From the NCBI GenBank assembly GCA_902787715.1, contig CADAHQ010000007.1, positions 12,255 to 76,254 of the forward strand: a stretch of DNA of 64,000 nt, given 5' to 3'. Under the pieces are notes generated by a model. The model was given only the letters and a program-made list of their open reading frames with translations. It had not been told where the DNA came from and ran no database searches. Position 1 is the stretch's first letter. Each line of letters starts with the position of its first letter. The translations under genes and the position numbers were made by a program. Of this stretch, positions 1 through 7,875 are shown piece after piece. The stretch is from an uncultured Lachnospiraceae bacterium. Lineage in GTDB: Bacteria; Bacillota; Clostridia; Lachnospirales; Lachnospiraceae.

Positions 1-1
1 G

Positions 2-502
2 TTACTCCCCATCCAGATAGTTCACTTCGGAATCCAGTTTGAACGACTTCTGCAATTCTCCGGCAAGGAACCGTACATTGCCGGAATCGGGGTAAAGGAC
101 GACATCCGAAGCAGAATATGTGTCCACATCCAGGTACACCACGGGGGCGTCCGACACGTTGGTCAGCATGTGCCCTCCGTTTTCGTTCGGCGGAATGACG
201 AAGACATCTCCCTCCTTCACCTTGACGTCCCCGTGGGACGTCTTCAAGACCGCCTCGCCGGAGATGATGTAGAAGACTTCCTCTTTCCCGAAATGCTGGT
301 GATAGGGATAGTTGCTCTTTCCGGGCATCAGGGTATAGAAATTCACGGTAAGCTGCCCCTCTCCGCTTCGGTACGGGGAGAACACCTCTTTTTTCGAAAA
401 CTCGTATGACCGCTTATGCTCCCCGTCCGGGTCGTAAAACTGATTCAGGTTTTTGTTTTCATATCCCGGATCGTTCATGTTTTTTATGATTATATCCCTC
501 AT
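2..502 (-). CDS. Cupin-fold protein
   Basis: A 166-residue single-domain cupin, probably a soluble cytoplasmic small-molecule binder or sensor. Cupin motif 1 is visible at about residues 68-83, with metal-ligand-like His and Glu residues (HQHFGKEEVFYI). Motif 2 lies at about residues 98-112 (GDVFVIPPNENGGH). The middle of the protein (SGEAVL, VKEGDVFVIP) matches the usual beta-barrel pattern. The start codon overlaps the stop of the upstream methyltransferase remnant in an ATGA arrangement, so the two were co-translated. The stop codon is at bases 2-4, so the gene is complete. The substrate cannot be told from sequence. Sugar-phosphate isomerase-like or dioxygenase-like activity is possible, but the short length favours a binding role. 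Confidence 0.85.
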   Translation of the reverse strand: MRDIIIKNMNDPGYENKNLNQFYDPDGEHKRSYEFSKKEVFSPYRSGEGQLTVNFYTLMPGKSNYPYHQHFGKEEVFYIISGEAVLKTSHGDVKVKEGDVFVIPPNENGGHMLTNVSDAPVVYLDVDTYSASDVVLYPDSGNVRFLAGELQKSFKLDSEVNYLDGE

Positions 503-657
503 GTGTCTCTCCTCTGCGGCTTTTTTGCCAGATAAAGAATATAGGTGTCCCGGAACTCGACCCGGTCACCGAACCGGAGCACGGTATCCCGAAGCGCGTT
601 GAAAAAGATCGTTTTGTCCGGTTCCGGAATTGTATCAAAAATCTTTCTGTAATCCAT
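499..657 (-). pseudogene. Internally deleted SAM methyltransferase remnant
   Basis: A 52-codon open frame whose first 12 residues (MDYRKIFDTIPE) resemble the N-terminus of class I SAM-dependent methyltransferases. Its last 25 or so residues (RFGDRVEFRDTYILYLAKKP) resemble the C-terminal strand pair of the same family. The whole Rossmann core, including the SAM-binding glycine loop, is missing between them. The frame stays open across the junction, so it reads as an in-frame internal deletion and not as a frameshift. It sits 2 bp after the YjbR-MGMT gene and overlaps the cupin start by 4 bp, so it may persist for translational coupling. No catalytic function is expected. The family assignment rests on recalled terminal motifs and is moderately sure. 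Confidence 0.6.
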
Positions 658-659
658 TG

Positions 660-1292
660 TTATTCTCGCGTCTTCCACTGATATTTCTGCAGGTCCACTT
701 TCCCGCCTTCAACCTTCACACCTTCTTTTCGAAGCAGTTTCTCCTGCGCGCCGGCTCCGCCAAAGGCGAAACTCCCGGAGCATTCTCCGTTCGCATTCAC
801 AACGCGGTGGCACGGAATGACTCCCGGCTCGGGATTCTTGTGAAGCGCATTGCCGACGGCGCGGGCCATCTTCCGGTCCCCTGCCAGTTCCGCAATCTGC
901 GCATAAGTTGCAACTTTTCCGCACGGAATCTTCTTAACGGCTTCGTAAATCCTTTTCGCCGGACTGTCGCTTATAAGGTCATAGCTTTCGGCAATCATCA
1001 CCCGGATATCCTCATCGGGAATACTCCCGTCAAGAATGACCGTGTTCCAATGCTCCTTGTTCTGATGGTATCCCGGCTGTACGGACGGATATATCTTCCG
1101 CCAGAACATGGCCCGCATCGGTTCCGCTTTCAGGTTCAGATTGACGTAGCCGTCCTTCTCATAGGTCCAGAGAAACGCCTTTTTATTCCCCTTAAAACGT
1201 ACGAGTTGCCAGTTCGCATCATGAAACGGAGCCTCCTGGTACGTGTCCGGAAAGGACAGTCCGTATTGCAGTGCTTCCTCTCTGGTTCTCAT
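660..1292 (-). CDS. YjbR/MmcQ domain fused to O6-alkylguanine-DNA alkyltransferase
   Basis: A 210-residue fusion. Residues 1 to about 110 look like the MmcQ/YjbR fold (conserved FPDTYQEAPFHDANW and FLWTYEKDGYVNLNLK patterns). Residues 120-200 are a methylated-DNA-protein cysteine methyltransferase domain with the active-site motif PCHRVV, the helix-turn-helix region (KVATYAQIAELAG) and the recognition stretch ARAVGNALHKNP. The C-terminal part would transfer alkyl groups from O6-alkylguanine to its own cysteine and so repair DNA directly. The YjbR part may help DNA binding. Standard MGMT proteins are about 160-180 aa with a different N-terminal domain, so the YjbR domain seems to replace it here. 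It is the first gene of a tight minus-strand run with the methyltransferase scar and the cupin. Confidence 0.88.
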   Translation of the reverse strand: MRTREEALQYGLSFPDTYQEAPFHDANWQLVRFKGNKKAFLWTYEKDGYVNLNLKAEPMRAMFWRKIYPSVQPGYHQNKEHWNTVILDGSIPDEDIRVMIAESYDLISDSPAKRIYEAVKKIPCGKVATYAQIAELAGDRKMARAVGNALHKNPEPGVIPCHRVVNANGECSGSFAFGGAGAQEKLLRKEGVKVEGGKVDLQKYQWKTRE

Positions 1293-1329
1293 TTAAGCAT
1301 CCTCTCCTCCCTCAACCGAACACAATTCA

Positions 1330-1869
1330 CTAAATAGCTTTGCAGAACTCCTCAATCTCCTGCCTTCTCGGTTCGACATTCTCCTTATACTCGATGGCGG
1401 TGAGCCCGAGGTGGCCGGTGCAGGCGATGTGAAGATGCCCGTAAAAATGCTCTATGCTTTGAATGATTCTGTCACATTCATGCATGCCGGGACCGGTACG
1501 CAGAGCGACAGCATAGCCTCTCTTCCCCTCGCGGATCGTCGCATGGGGTTCGTGGGTATCGCACCACGGCGTGCGTCTGTCGATAAATGCCTTGAATTGG
1601 CCGGGAATGTCCGCCCAATATGAAGGCGCCACCGAAACAATCACATCCGCCGCGTCCAATTCATCCATAATCCGATTGACGTCATCATCCATGACGCACC
1701 GGGCTGTTTTGTGGCAGGTCCGGCACCCCTTGCAAAACTCAAACGAATAGTCATCGATACAGATGCTTTTGGTATCATATCTCGCGGAGAGCTGCCCTTC
1801 TGCGATGCGAACAATCTCCGCCGTAGCGCCGGTTCTGACCGGGCTGCAATTAATGATTAGCGCCTTCAA
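1330..1869 (-). CDS. Flavodoxin-fold NAD(P)H-dependent oxidoreductase
   Basis: A 179-residue protein with the flavodoxin-like FMN phosphate-binding loop at the N-terminus (NCSPVRTGATAEI, residues 7-19). It has a cysteine pair region CKGCRTCHKTARC (about residues 46-58) of the kind seen in iron-sulfur flavoproteins and related FMN reductases. The second flavin-contacting loop is SVAPSYWADIPGQFKAFIDR. It probably binds FMN and reduces small molecules or quinones, or acts as an electron carrier. The C-terminal half is short for the iron-sulfur flavoprotein family, so a cluster is uncertain. It is separated from the next minus-strand gene by about 30 bp. Confidence 0.82.
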   Translation of the reverse strand: MKALIINCSPVRTGATAEIVRIAEGQLSARYDTKSICIDDYSFEFCKGCRTCHKTARCVMDDDVNRIMDELDAADVIVSVAPSYWADIPGQFKAFIDRRTPWCDTHEPHATIREGKRGYAVALRTGPGMHECDRIIQSIEHFYGHLHIACTGHLGLTAIEYKENVEPRRQEIEEFCKAI

Positions 1870-1899
1870 TCTCTTCCTCCGAATTCCTGCCGCAGCACC

Positions 1900-2223
1900 T
1901 TATTTAAATACAAATCCGCAGATTGCCATTCCTATAACGACCAGGGTGGAAAAGGTCCAATTTATGTACCAGTCCATGTATTTAAAGCCGGACGGCTCCA
2001 CGTCGTCCCCTGCATTTTCCGTGTTTATGGCAATACCGAACTGAAAGCCCACCTTCGCAAATGCGATGCTGAAGCAATTTATAAAAGAAATCAGGATTCC
2101 GATGGCAAAAAAATCCATGTTGCCGGCGCCGGAAAACAGCAGAACAAACAAAGCGACAGCCAAAACCACGTTAATGATAAGCAGGATTTTCTGGCCCGTC
2201 TTAAGTTCTTTAAACCACTTCAT
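1900..2223 (-). CDS. Small membrane protein of unknown function
   Basis: About 107 residues with three hydrophobic segments: LLIINVVLAVALFVLLFSG, FAIGILISFINCFSIAFA, and a last one near the C-terminus (TLVVIGMAICGFVF). It is a predicted integral membrane protein. The ATG at 2223 is chosen because a GGGGGG tract lies 7 bp upstream. An in-frame ATG at 2238 would add five residues. No family is recognised. It lies between the flavodoxin gene and another small exported protein, and may share a transcript with them. Confidence 0.65.
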   Translation of the reverse strand: MKWFKELKTGQKILLIINVVLAVALFVLLFSGAGNMDFFAIGILISFINCFSIAFAKVGFQFGIAINTENAGDDVEPSGFKYMDWYINWTFSTLVVIGMAICGFVFK

Positions 2224-2270
2224 TTTGTGTCCCCCCATGGTTCTCCCCGAGTCCGAATATTTGGAATTGA

Positions 2271-2543
2271 TTACTTTGCTCCGGGAAATGCTATTCTACG
2301 TAATTCATTGATTGATTTGCGGTTGGTCGGAAACCAGAACACCGATTTCTTTATTGTTACGATACCGTCTGTCGGATTCGAAATATCGATGCCCTTCCAC
2401 TCGACACACGTGTACATGACCGCGGTATACACCGTAGAGCCGCCGTCCTCCAAGATGTCAACCTTGTACGGGACGAACAAAACTCCCACCAGGATCAGCG
2501 CCGCCAACACAACACACACGACAAATACTCTCTTCTTTTTCAT
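2271..2543 (-). CDS. Small exported protein, unknown
   Basis: About 90 residues with an N-terminal hydrophobic segment preceded by KKKR (VFVVCVVLAALILVGVLF), followed by a polar extracellular part. It is a probable membrane-anchored or secreted protein. No lipobox is obvious. The ATG at 2543 follows a GGGAG. An upstream in-frame GTG at 2552 is an alternative start with AGGAG in front. The C-terminal half (DILEDGGSTVYTAVMYTCVEW) resembles small uncharacterised Lachnospiraceae membrane proteins, but no function can be given. Confidence 0.6.
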   Translation of the reverse strand: MKKKRVFVVCVVLAALILVGVLFVPYKVDILEDGGSTVYTAVMYTCVEWKGIDISNPTDGIVTIKKSVFWFPTNRKSINELRRIAFPGAK

Positions 2544-2562
2544 TTCTCCCACACTCCTTTCA

Positions 2563-3909
2563 CTATTCGGTTAGTATTTCAAGAGCGGTCTCCATGACCT
2601 TGTCACGACCCTCCTTGAAATCGTCTATGGTGACGTCAACCCTGACGTCCGGCGAGAAGCCCTTGTTGTAAATGTCCTCGCCGTTTTGCGCGATGCAGCG
2701 CCTTGTGCAGATGCGGTAGTTGCCGCCGCTTTCCAGGAATACAAAGTACGGCTGGCCGGACGTTCCCGCAGTGTTGCTACCGACGAACGTCGCCTTTGTG
2801 TGCATCTTCATAACGTCCACAAAATCTTCCGCAGCCGACACCGTATCTCCGTTCATAAGCACCGCAACGGGGCCTTCCAGAAGGCCCGGCGCAATGTTCT
2901 CCGCTATATTAGTCTCTTTTTGAAAGGAAATGTGTCGGCACATCCGGTAGGATTTGAGGCTGTCCTCGTCCCACTGCATCTTGGCTGCATCCTCCGGCGA
3001 GACATTTTTAAAATCCTCCCGGAACAGCCCCCACGCCTTGTAAGTGGGCTCATACACCTGCGTCTCCGCTGCACAGCTTGTAAACTGCCCGGAGATAAAC
3101 ATGGCTGCAACGGCATCGGCGTTACCGCTGTTTCCGCCGCCGTTTCCGCGGACGTCGATGATGTAGCCTTTCGCCTTGCGAAGCTCCTCAATCTTCCCGT
3201 AGATTTTGCCGGGAACGGAATCATCCATGAAGGTGGTGATTGTGATTACCGCGATGCCGCTCTCCGCGATTTTTATTTTGACGTTGTCCTCGTTAAGAAT
3301 CATCTCGCCGGGCGCAGCTTTCGCCTTCGGCATCCCGGAATCGCACCATTTGATTTTGGTTGCATCCACCCGGCGCATGCTCACGTCGAAGGTCTTTCCG
3401 TCCTTCTCAAACGTAAGCACCGCCTTGCTGTCAGCCCTTCCGTACAAAAGCTCGATCATAACCGCCTTGCTGCAGGCGTTTTCGTTGGCATGCCAGATGT
3501 AGGGGTAGCATTTGCCGCGAATATACTCTGCGATGTCAACGCCGTCGAACTTCGTAAGGACGCCGAACATCGGAATCGTGTCCCTGTACTCCTCGGCCAT
3601 GCTGAGCACGACATACGAGCCGCCGACCTGCGCAAGATACACCGGAAGCATCGAAAAATACTCCGGGCTCTGCATGAATTCCATGGGGAACGTGACTCCC
3701 GTGTGCCCGTCCCCGAGCAGCGCCACGAAACGGGCAAGCTCGCGGTAGTAATCAAATACATCTTCGGTCGCAAGCACCCGCGGCAGGGCCTTTTTGTACT
3801 CCGCGTCCCAGTCGATGTCCACCTTGTCCCAGTAGACAAAATTGTACTCCGCGTCCTTCCAAATCCGCGACAACTCGTAGATCTTCTGTTCATCCGATAT
3901 GGTTCTCAT
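2563..3909 (-). CDS. S41-family peptidase
   Basis: A 448-residue C-terminal-processing-type protease. The N-terminal helical part (residues 1-80) resembles the TSP-type cap (ISDEQKIYELSRIWKDAEYNF). The S41 core holds IDVRGNGGGNSGNADA at about residue 250 and NGDTVSAAEDF at about residue 355, whose Ser is the expected nucleophile, with downstream TSGQP and the FSPDV loop. No signal peptide is present, so it appears cytoplasmic, unlike many S41 enzymes. The ATG at 3909 is preferred (GGGGAG 8 bp upstream) over an upstream in-frame ATG at 3930. It is the last gene of a run that starts with the esterase at 6956. The substrate is unknown. Confidence 0.88.
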   Translation of the reverse strand: MRTISDEQKIYELSRIWKDAEYNFVYWDKVDIDWDAEYKKALPRVLATEDVFDYYRELARFVALLGDGHTGVTFPMEFMQSPEYFSMLPVYLAQVGGSYVVLSMAEEYRDTIPMFGVLTKFDGVDIAEYIRGKCYPYIWHANENACSKAVMIELLYGRADSKAVLTFEKDGKTFDVSMRRVDATKIKWCDSGMPKAKAAPGEMILNEDNVKIKIAESGIAVITITTFMDDSVPGKIYGKIEELRKAKGYIIDVRGNGGGNSGNADAVAAMFISGQFTSCAAETQVYEPTYKAWGLFREDFKNVSPEDAAKMQWDEDSLKSYRMCRHISFQKETNIAENIAPGLLEGPVAVLMNGDTVSAAEDFVDVMKMHTKATFVGSNTAGTSGQPYFVFLESGGNYRICTRRCIAQNGEDIYNKGFSPDVRVDVTIDDFKEGRDKVMETALEILTE

Positions 3910-3943
3910 TCTGTTTCTCCCCGTTATCATTTATATCATTTTC

Positions 3944-4165
3944 TCAGTACTCCACCTTCACGGTGTCAAGCCCGTAGGTTTCCTTGAAGTACTTCTCATC
4001 ATCGGCATTCCGGATAAGCATCACTTCCGTAAAATGCCCGTCCTTCCGGTTCTTAAACCCCGCAACCTTCTCGCCCGTGCAGATGGAGCTCCGAATGACG
4101 GCGAACTGGGTTTCCGGGTCAAACTTGATTTCTGCGGAATGGTCCTTACGCTTTTTTCTAAACAT
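3944..4165 (-). CDS. Small hypothetical protein
   Basis: A 73-residue charged soluble protein (start MFRKKRKDHSAEIKFD) without transmembrane segments or known motifs. It has a strong ribosome site (GGAGGAG, 6 bp before the ATG). Its start overlaps the stop of the DUF6320 gene by 8 bp, so it is translationally coupled to the acyltransferase trio upstream. Its sequence (AVIRSSICTGEKVAGFKNRKDG) suggests a small beta-rich domain. It could be an accessory protein of the neighbouring enzymes, but that is inferred from position only. Confidence 0.65.
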   Translation of the reverse strand: MFRKKRKDHSAEIKFDPETQFAVIRSSICTGEKVAGFKNRKDGHFTEVMLIRNADDEKYFKETYGLDTVKVEY

Positions 4166-4847
4166 GAAATCTCCTCCGAAGCTCTTCCGCTACGGCTCGC
4201 CCGCGGAAGATGACAGCGCCCGCAAACAGAACGACGCTCACCATCAGGCAGACCGCCCAGGCAAGCGGCATCTTGGCTCTTGCGAAGAAACAAATGACAC
4301 TCGGCACGACTCCCATGGCAAGTCCCGAGAGAAGGTAGGCCATGGTATTGCCGTTTTTGTCAATCAGCGCAAGCACGAAATTGACCGCGATGGTAGCAGC
4401 CAAAGCGCTCGGGACCACCAGGTCGATTGTTATCTTCATAAAGCCGAAGAAATAGGCCGTGACACACCAGCTTACGATGGTCATGAGCACCATCCAAGTC
4501 ACCTTGCCGGCCGACCCGGTACCCGGCTTAAACTGCCGCATGATTCCGAACTCAAACACCATAAGCCACATGGCCAAAAGCAGGCTCCAGTGCAGGTTCG
4601 GATAGCCCGGCAGCCGGAGCCCGACCATGAAGTCGAGGCCGATTCCGACAATCAAAAGGCCCCAGGCTAGGAACAACTGCGCCTTGTAAAAGAACGACCG
4701 CTTCTTCTGCGCCTCAAACTGCGGATAGCACGGGTCCTCGCCGCTCCCCATCAGCTTGCTCTGGCAAAGGGGGCATTTGCCTAAATCCCCCGCGATTCCG
4801 ACTTTGCAATAAGGACATCGTCTCATTTGATTACCTCCGTCGCACAC
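4158..4847 (-). CDS. DUF6320-type zinc-ribbon membrane protein
   Basis: A 229-residue protein with an N-terminal zinc ribbon formed by two CxxC pairs (CPYCKVGI and CPLC, residues 10-30), followed by about six transmembrane segments. In Lachnospiraceae and relatives, DUF6320 proteins are encoded beside alcohol-acetyltransferase-like proteins and alpha/beta hydrolases, and the same order is seen here. Its start overlaps the end of the acyltransferase gene by 25 bp, so the two are translationally coupled. It may anchor the soluble acyltransferase to the membrane. That is an inference, and no activity is established from sequence. Confidence 0.75.
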   Translation of the reverse strand: MCDGGNQMRRCPYCKVGIAGDLGKCPLCQSKLMGSGEDPCYPQFEAQKKRSFFYKAQLFLAWGLLIVGIGLDFMVGLRLPGYPNLHWSLLLAMWLMVFEFGIMRQFKPGTGSAGKVTWMVLMTIVSWCVTAYFFGFMKITIDLVVPSALAATIAVNFVLALIDKNGNTMAYLLSGLAMGVVPSVICFFARAKMPLAWAVCLMVSVVLFAGAVIFRGRAVAEELRRRFHV

Positions 4848-6073
4848 ACGGTGATATCCACTCCGGACGCGGAGAGGAACCGCACAAAATTCTTCACGAC
4901 ACCGGTGTTCATGTACGCCGAGGAAACCCCGAGGGTCAGCCGGTCCCCGTAGCCGAACATGGTGGAAAACAGGGTGTTGGTACTGCAGAAGCCGCTGTAA
5001 TTCTCAATATGCTCCCCCATGGATTTCGGGGGCTTCTGAACGCCCATGTTGGAGAAGGTCATGGACACCTTTCGGTTCGCCTTTTTCGTAAAATGCCTTA
5101 CCACCCACTGCTTGATAAACAGCGGCACCACCCGGACCGGAGCCACGTACTCCATGGTCTCGAAGGTGTCCATCTGCTTTTTGACGTTCTCCTCCGTCAA
5201 CTGGCTTTTCAAAGAAGCGTCAAATTCAGCCGCCAACTCTTCCAGCGGAATCTCCCGGTCAAAGACATGGGACACATTCACGCTGTTGAAGAAGTTCCGC
5301 GTCGTCTTCGACGGGAAGTAATTCCGAAGGTTAACCGGCAGGGAGATGGTCACCGGGAGATGGCTCTTCCGGGCGGGCATCTCTGCGCGGAGCGCAAGCA
5401 TCCAAAGGGCTCCCAGGTAGCTGGTCAGGGAAACGTTTAGTTCCTTCGCCTTCGGAAGAATCTGCGCGGTAGGCATATGAATTTCAAAGAACTGCAATTG
5501 ATGGTAGGGAAGCTTTAGTCCGCCCGGGTGATACGCCTTCGTGCGTGCAGTCACGTGCGGGAGGTTTTTGCCTCCGAAGAACTGCCGGTAGCTGTCCTGT
5601 CGCAGGTCTCCCTCGGAGGCTCCGGAGTGAACGGTCACGTCCGCAAATTCCCCGGGGTATCTTCTGCGGAGATACTCCAACACAATGATATTCAGAAACT
5701 CCATCGCGCCGGTTCCGTCAGCCAAAACGTGCGAGATATCAAGATTGATTCGCTTGCCGAAGTAGGTCACCTGGTAGTGAAGCATGGTCTTCGACGGAAC
5801 GTAAAGAAGCGGACAGATCCGATCGTCCTCCTGCTTGACCACCGGCATGAGGTCGGTATCCTCCATGTAATGCCAGAAGAACCCCCGCCGGATTCTCACC
5901 TGCACCTGCGGGCGGTCTTCGATGGCTGAATTTACCGCCTGCTGCAGAAGCTCCGGGTCCACATCCTCCGTTAACGTACAGCTGAGGCGAAAGGACCGGG
6001 TGTCCCGCTTTCCCACCGTAGCCAGAAAAACCTTCGCCACGTTGTCAATCTTGTACCAATTAGCGCTTCCCAT
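4823..6073 (-). CDS. Condensation-domain-like alcohol acetyltransferase family protein
   Basis: About 416 residues with the chloramphenicol-acetyltransferase/condensation fold. The active-site motif appears as SHVLADG (about residue 137), so the second His and the Asp of the usual HHxxxDG are kept and the first His is Ser. Other family landmarks are the N-terminal NWYKIDNVAKVF and a later SMTFSNMG. Such proteins acylate alcohols or amines from an acyl-CoA donor. The ATG at 6073 matches the family N-terminus. An upstream ATG at 6091 is possible. It overlaps both neighbours (esterase and DUF6320), so the trio forms one operon. The substrate is unknown; a lipid or cell-envelope ester is plausible. 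Confidence 0.8.
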   Translation of the reverse strand: MGSANWYKIDNVAKVFLATVGKRDTRSFRLSCTLTEDVDPELLQQAVNSAIEDRPQVQVRIRRGFFWHYMEDTDLMPVVKQEDDRICPLLYVPSKTMLHYQVTYFGKRINLDISHVLADGTGAMEFLNIIVLEYLRRRYPGEFADVTVHSGASEGDLRQDSYRQFFGGKNLPHVTARTKAYHPGGLKLPYHQLQFFEIHMPTAQILPKAKELNVSLTSYLGALWMLALRAEMPARKSHLPVTISLPVNLRNYFPSKTTRNFFNSVNVSHVFDREIPLEELAAEFDASLKSQLTEENVKKQMDTFETMEYVAPVRVVPLFIKQWVVRHFTKKANRKVSMTFSNMGVQKPPKSMGEHIENYSGFCSTNTLFSTMFGYGDRLTLGVSSAYMNTGVVKNFVRFLSASGVDITVCATEVIK

Positions 6074-6956
6074 AAACCGTATACGACACATGCTCCGCCA
6101 GGCGCTTCATGGCCTCTCTGGCCATGGAGCCCGGCATCTGCTGATACACGTGCCATCCTTTCTCTTCAATGTCAAGCTCCGCCGTCCCACCGGCCTGATC
6201 GATTCGCTCCTTGAGCTTGACACTGTCATCCAATAAAATACCGTTTCTTCCCGCCATAATGTAGACCGGCGGAAAATTCTCAAAGCTCCCGAACAACGGG
6301 CTGAATGCCGGGTCTTCCGGGTTCCCGTCCCCCATGTACGCCCGGGCGGAATTTAACACAAACTCCCGGGACAGAATCGGGTCAATGTCCCGATTGGTTT
6401 CATAGGATTCCGCCGTTCCGGTCATGTCTGTCCAGGGACTGAACAACAGAAGCTCCCGCGGTACGGGCTTTCCCTCCGCAAGCAGCCTCTGGGTAAGACA
6501 CAACGCCATGTTGCCACCCGCCGAATCCCCGGCTAAGAGCACGTGATCAGCCTCTGCTGCATTTTCCGTAAGATACTCCCACACGACATCCACGTCTTCC
6601 TGCGCCGCCGGGTACGGATGCTCCGGCGCTAAGCGGTACGCAAAGGAATAGACCGTGAAGCCTGTGGCCATGGCAAGCTTTACCGAGAGATTCCCGGCGT
6701 AATCGAGACCGCCGCTCACATATCCGCCGCCGTGGCAGTAGAGAATCACGTAATCGGGATTGTGCGCAAAGAAAGGCTTGACCTCCTCGCAGCGAATCTT
6801 CCCGAGCCGGAATCTCCGCCGCTCCACATCGCCCTTGGGCGTCGCAAGGCGGCCGGCCCAGTCGGCAAGCTTCCGATGGCGCTTGATCTCCTCCGCGGTA
6901 TTGGCCTTGCCGGCTATGAAATTCGCGGCTTTCAAAGTTTTAATCAATGCATTCAT
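6060..6956 (-). CDS. HSL-family alpha/beta hydrolase (esterase)
   Basis: A 298-residue hormone-sensitive-lipase-type esterase. The oxyanion motif HGGGYVSGG is at about residues 75-83. The nucleophile elbow GDSAGGNMA has Ser at about residue 144. The acid is in LLDDSVKL (about residue 243) and the catalytic His in KGWHVYQ (about residue 270). It would hydrolyse short-chain esters or deacetylate a small substrate in the cytoplasm. It is the first gene of the trio with the acyltransferase and DUF6320 membrane protein. An acyltransferase paired with an esterase suggests reversible acylation of one substrate (inference). The ATG at 6956 has GTGGGG 7 bp upstream. Confidence 0.9.
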   Translation of the reverse strand: MNALIKTLKAANFIAGKANTAEEIKRHRKLADWAGRLATPKGDVERRRFRLGKIRCEEVKPFFAHNPDYVILYCHGGGYVSGGLDYAGNLSVKLAMATGFTVYSFAYRLAPEHPYPAAQEDVDVVWEYLTENAAEADHVLLAGDSAGGNMALCLTQRLLAEGKPVPRELLLFSPWTDMTGTAESYETNRDIDPILSREFVLNSARAYMGDGNPEDPAFSPLFGSFENFPPVYIMAGRNGILLDDSVKLKERIDQAGGTAELDIEEKGWHVYQQMPGSMAREAMKRLAEHVSYTVYGKR

Positions 6957-7005
6957 AATTTACCCCACTCAACTCGGACCGTTTCGAAGATTATACCATA
7001 AAAAA

Positions 7006-7054
7006 GCCCCTCCTGACAAGGAAAAAGGGGCCTGTCGCGAAAACGACAAACCCC
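7006..7054 (-). terminator. Two overlapping Rho-independent terminators after the peptide-export operon
   Basis: Read on the minus strand, a hairpin GGGG-TTTGTCG / CGACAGG-CCCC (7054-7027) is followed by TTTTT. Its right arm CCCC then starts a second hairpin, closed by GGGGC at 7006 and followed by TTTTTT. The two structures are mutually exclusive but both end in U-tracts, giving tight termination of the HlyD-exporter transcript before the esterase gene. Confidence 0.8.
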
Positions 7055-7098
7055 TTCCCCTGCTACACCGTGAAGCACATGTATCCTTGAAGCGAAGT

Positions 7099-7875
7099 TT
7101 AGCGAATTTTTTCCCAGACGTAAGGCAAAACCTTCATCCGGTCGGTAATAATTTTCACCGTGCACACCAGGCCGCTCTTGAGCGGAACGGTCTTGTTCTT
7201 GCTGTCGGTAAGCTCTGTTGCGTCAAATTCCACCCACGCCGAGCAATACGACGTCCCGCTCTGGGGATCGAACTCCACCGCGTCCGAAATCTTGCGGACG
7301 CGCCCCGTAACGGTCCCGTATTCACTGGCGGGAAATGCCACAAACTCGAGGCTGACCTCCTGCCCTTCCGTTACCTTTCCGATGTCACCGCCGGTGACGT
7401 AAATCTGGGCCTGGAAGGATTTCTGCGGCTTCGGGAAGAGATACCCGACGCGGCTGTCGGCCTGCAGAACAGTGCCTACCCCGCCGTCCAAAGCGGTATA
7501 AAAGTAACCGTCCCCTTTTGCCTTGATGACCAGCTGCTCGTCCTCAAGCTCCTCATCCTTCGGGGTCTTGTCGCCGCCCACGACCTTCAGCTCATACAGG
7601 ACGGTTCCATCCCACACGAACTGTCCGTCGGCGACGTTGCATTTGGTGACTTTTGCGTTGTATGCGCAGGTAACCTCAGTGACATCGCTTGTGTAAGAGA
7701 TCGTGCCGCCGGCCTCCGCGACGATGTCAATCTCGGTGGTTGCCATCCAGATGATGCTTATCACAATTATTGCAAGCAGAACATAAACAAACCATACAAT
7801 GGCCGGATTCGGCTTCTTCTCGTAGATTTCCGTGCTTTCCGACAGGTCCTTCATATCGATTATGACCGGTTTCAT
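7099..7875 (-). CDS. HlyD-like accessory protein of peptide exporter
   Basis: A 258-residue membrane-fusion-like protein with one N-terminal transmembrane segment (IVWFVYVLLAIIVISIIW, residues 22-39). It is followed by a lipoyl/barrel-sandwich domain (AEAGGTISYTSDVTEVTCAYNAKV) and a beta-barrel part with GDIGKVTEGQEVSLEF. It has no long coiled coil, so it is shorter than the 400-plus-residue LcnD/HlyD proteins. It would sit beside the C39 ABC exporter in the cytoplasmic membrane and help thread peptides through the envelope. The ATG overlaps the exporter stop (ATGA, 7872-7875) and a GGAGG lies 10 bp upstream. It is the last gene of the peptide operon. Confidence 0.85.
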   Translation of the reverse strand: MKPVIIDMKDLSESTEIYEKKPNPAIVWFVYVLLAIIVISIIWMATTEIDIVAEAGGTISYTSDVTEVTCAYNAKVTKCNVADGQFVWDGTVLYELKVVGGDKTPKDEELEDEQLVIKAKGDGYFYTALDGGVGTVLQADSRVGYLFPKPQKSFQAQIYVTGGDIGKVTEGQEVSLEFVAFPASEYGTVTGRVRKISDAVEFDPQSGTSYCSAWVEFDATELTDSKNKTVPLKSGLVCTVKIITDRMKVLPYVWEKIR

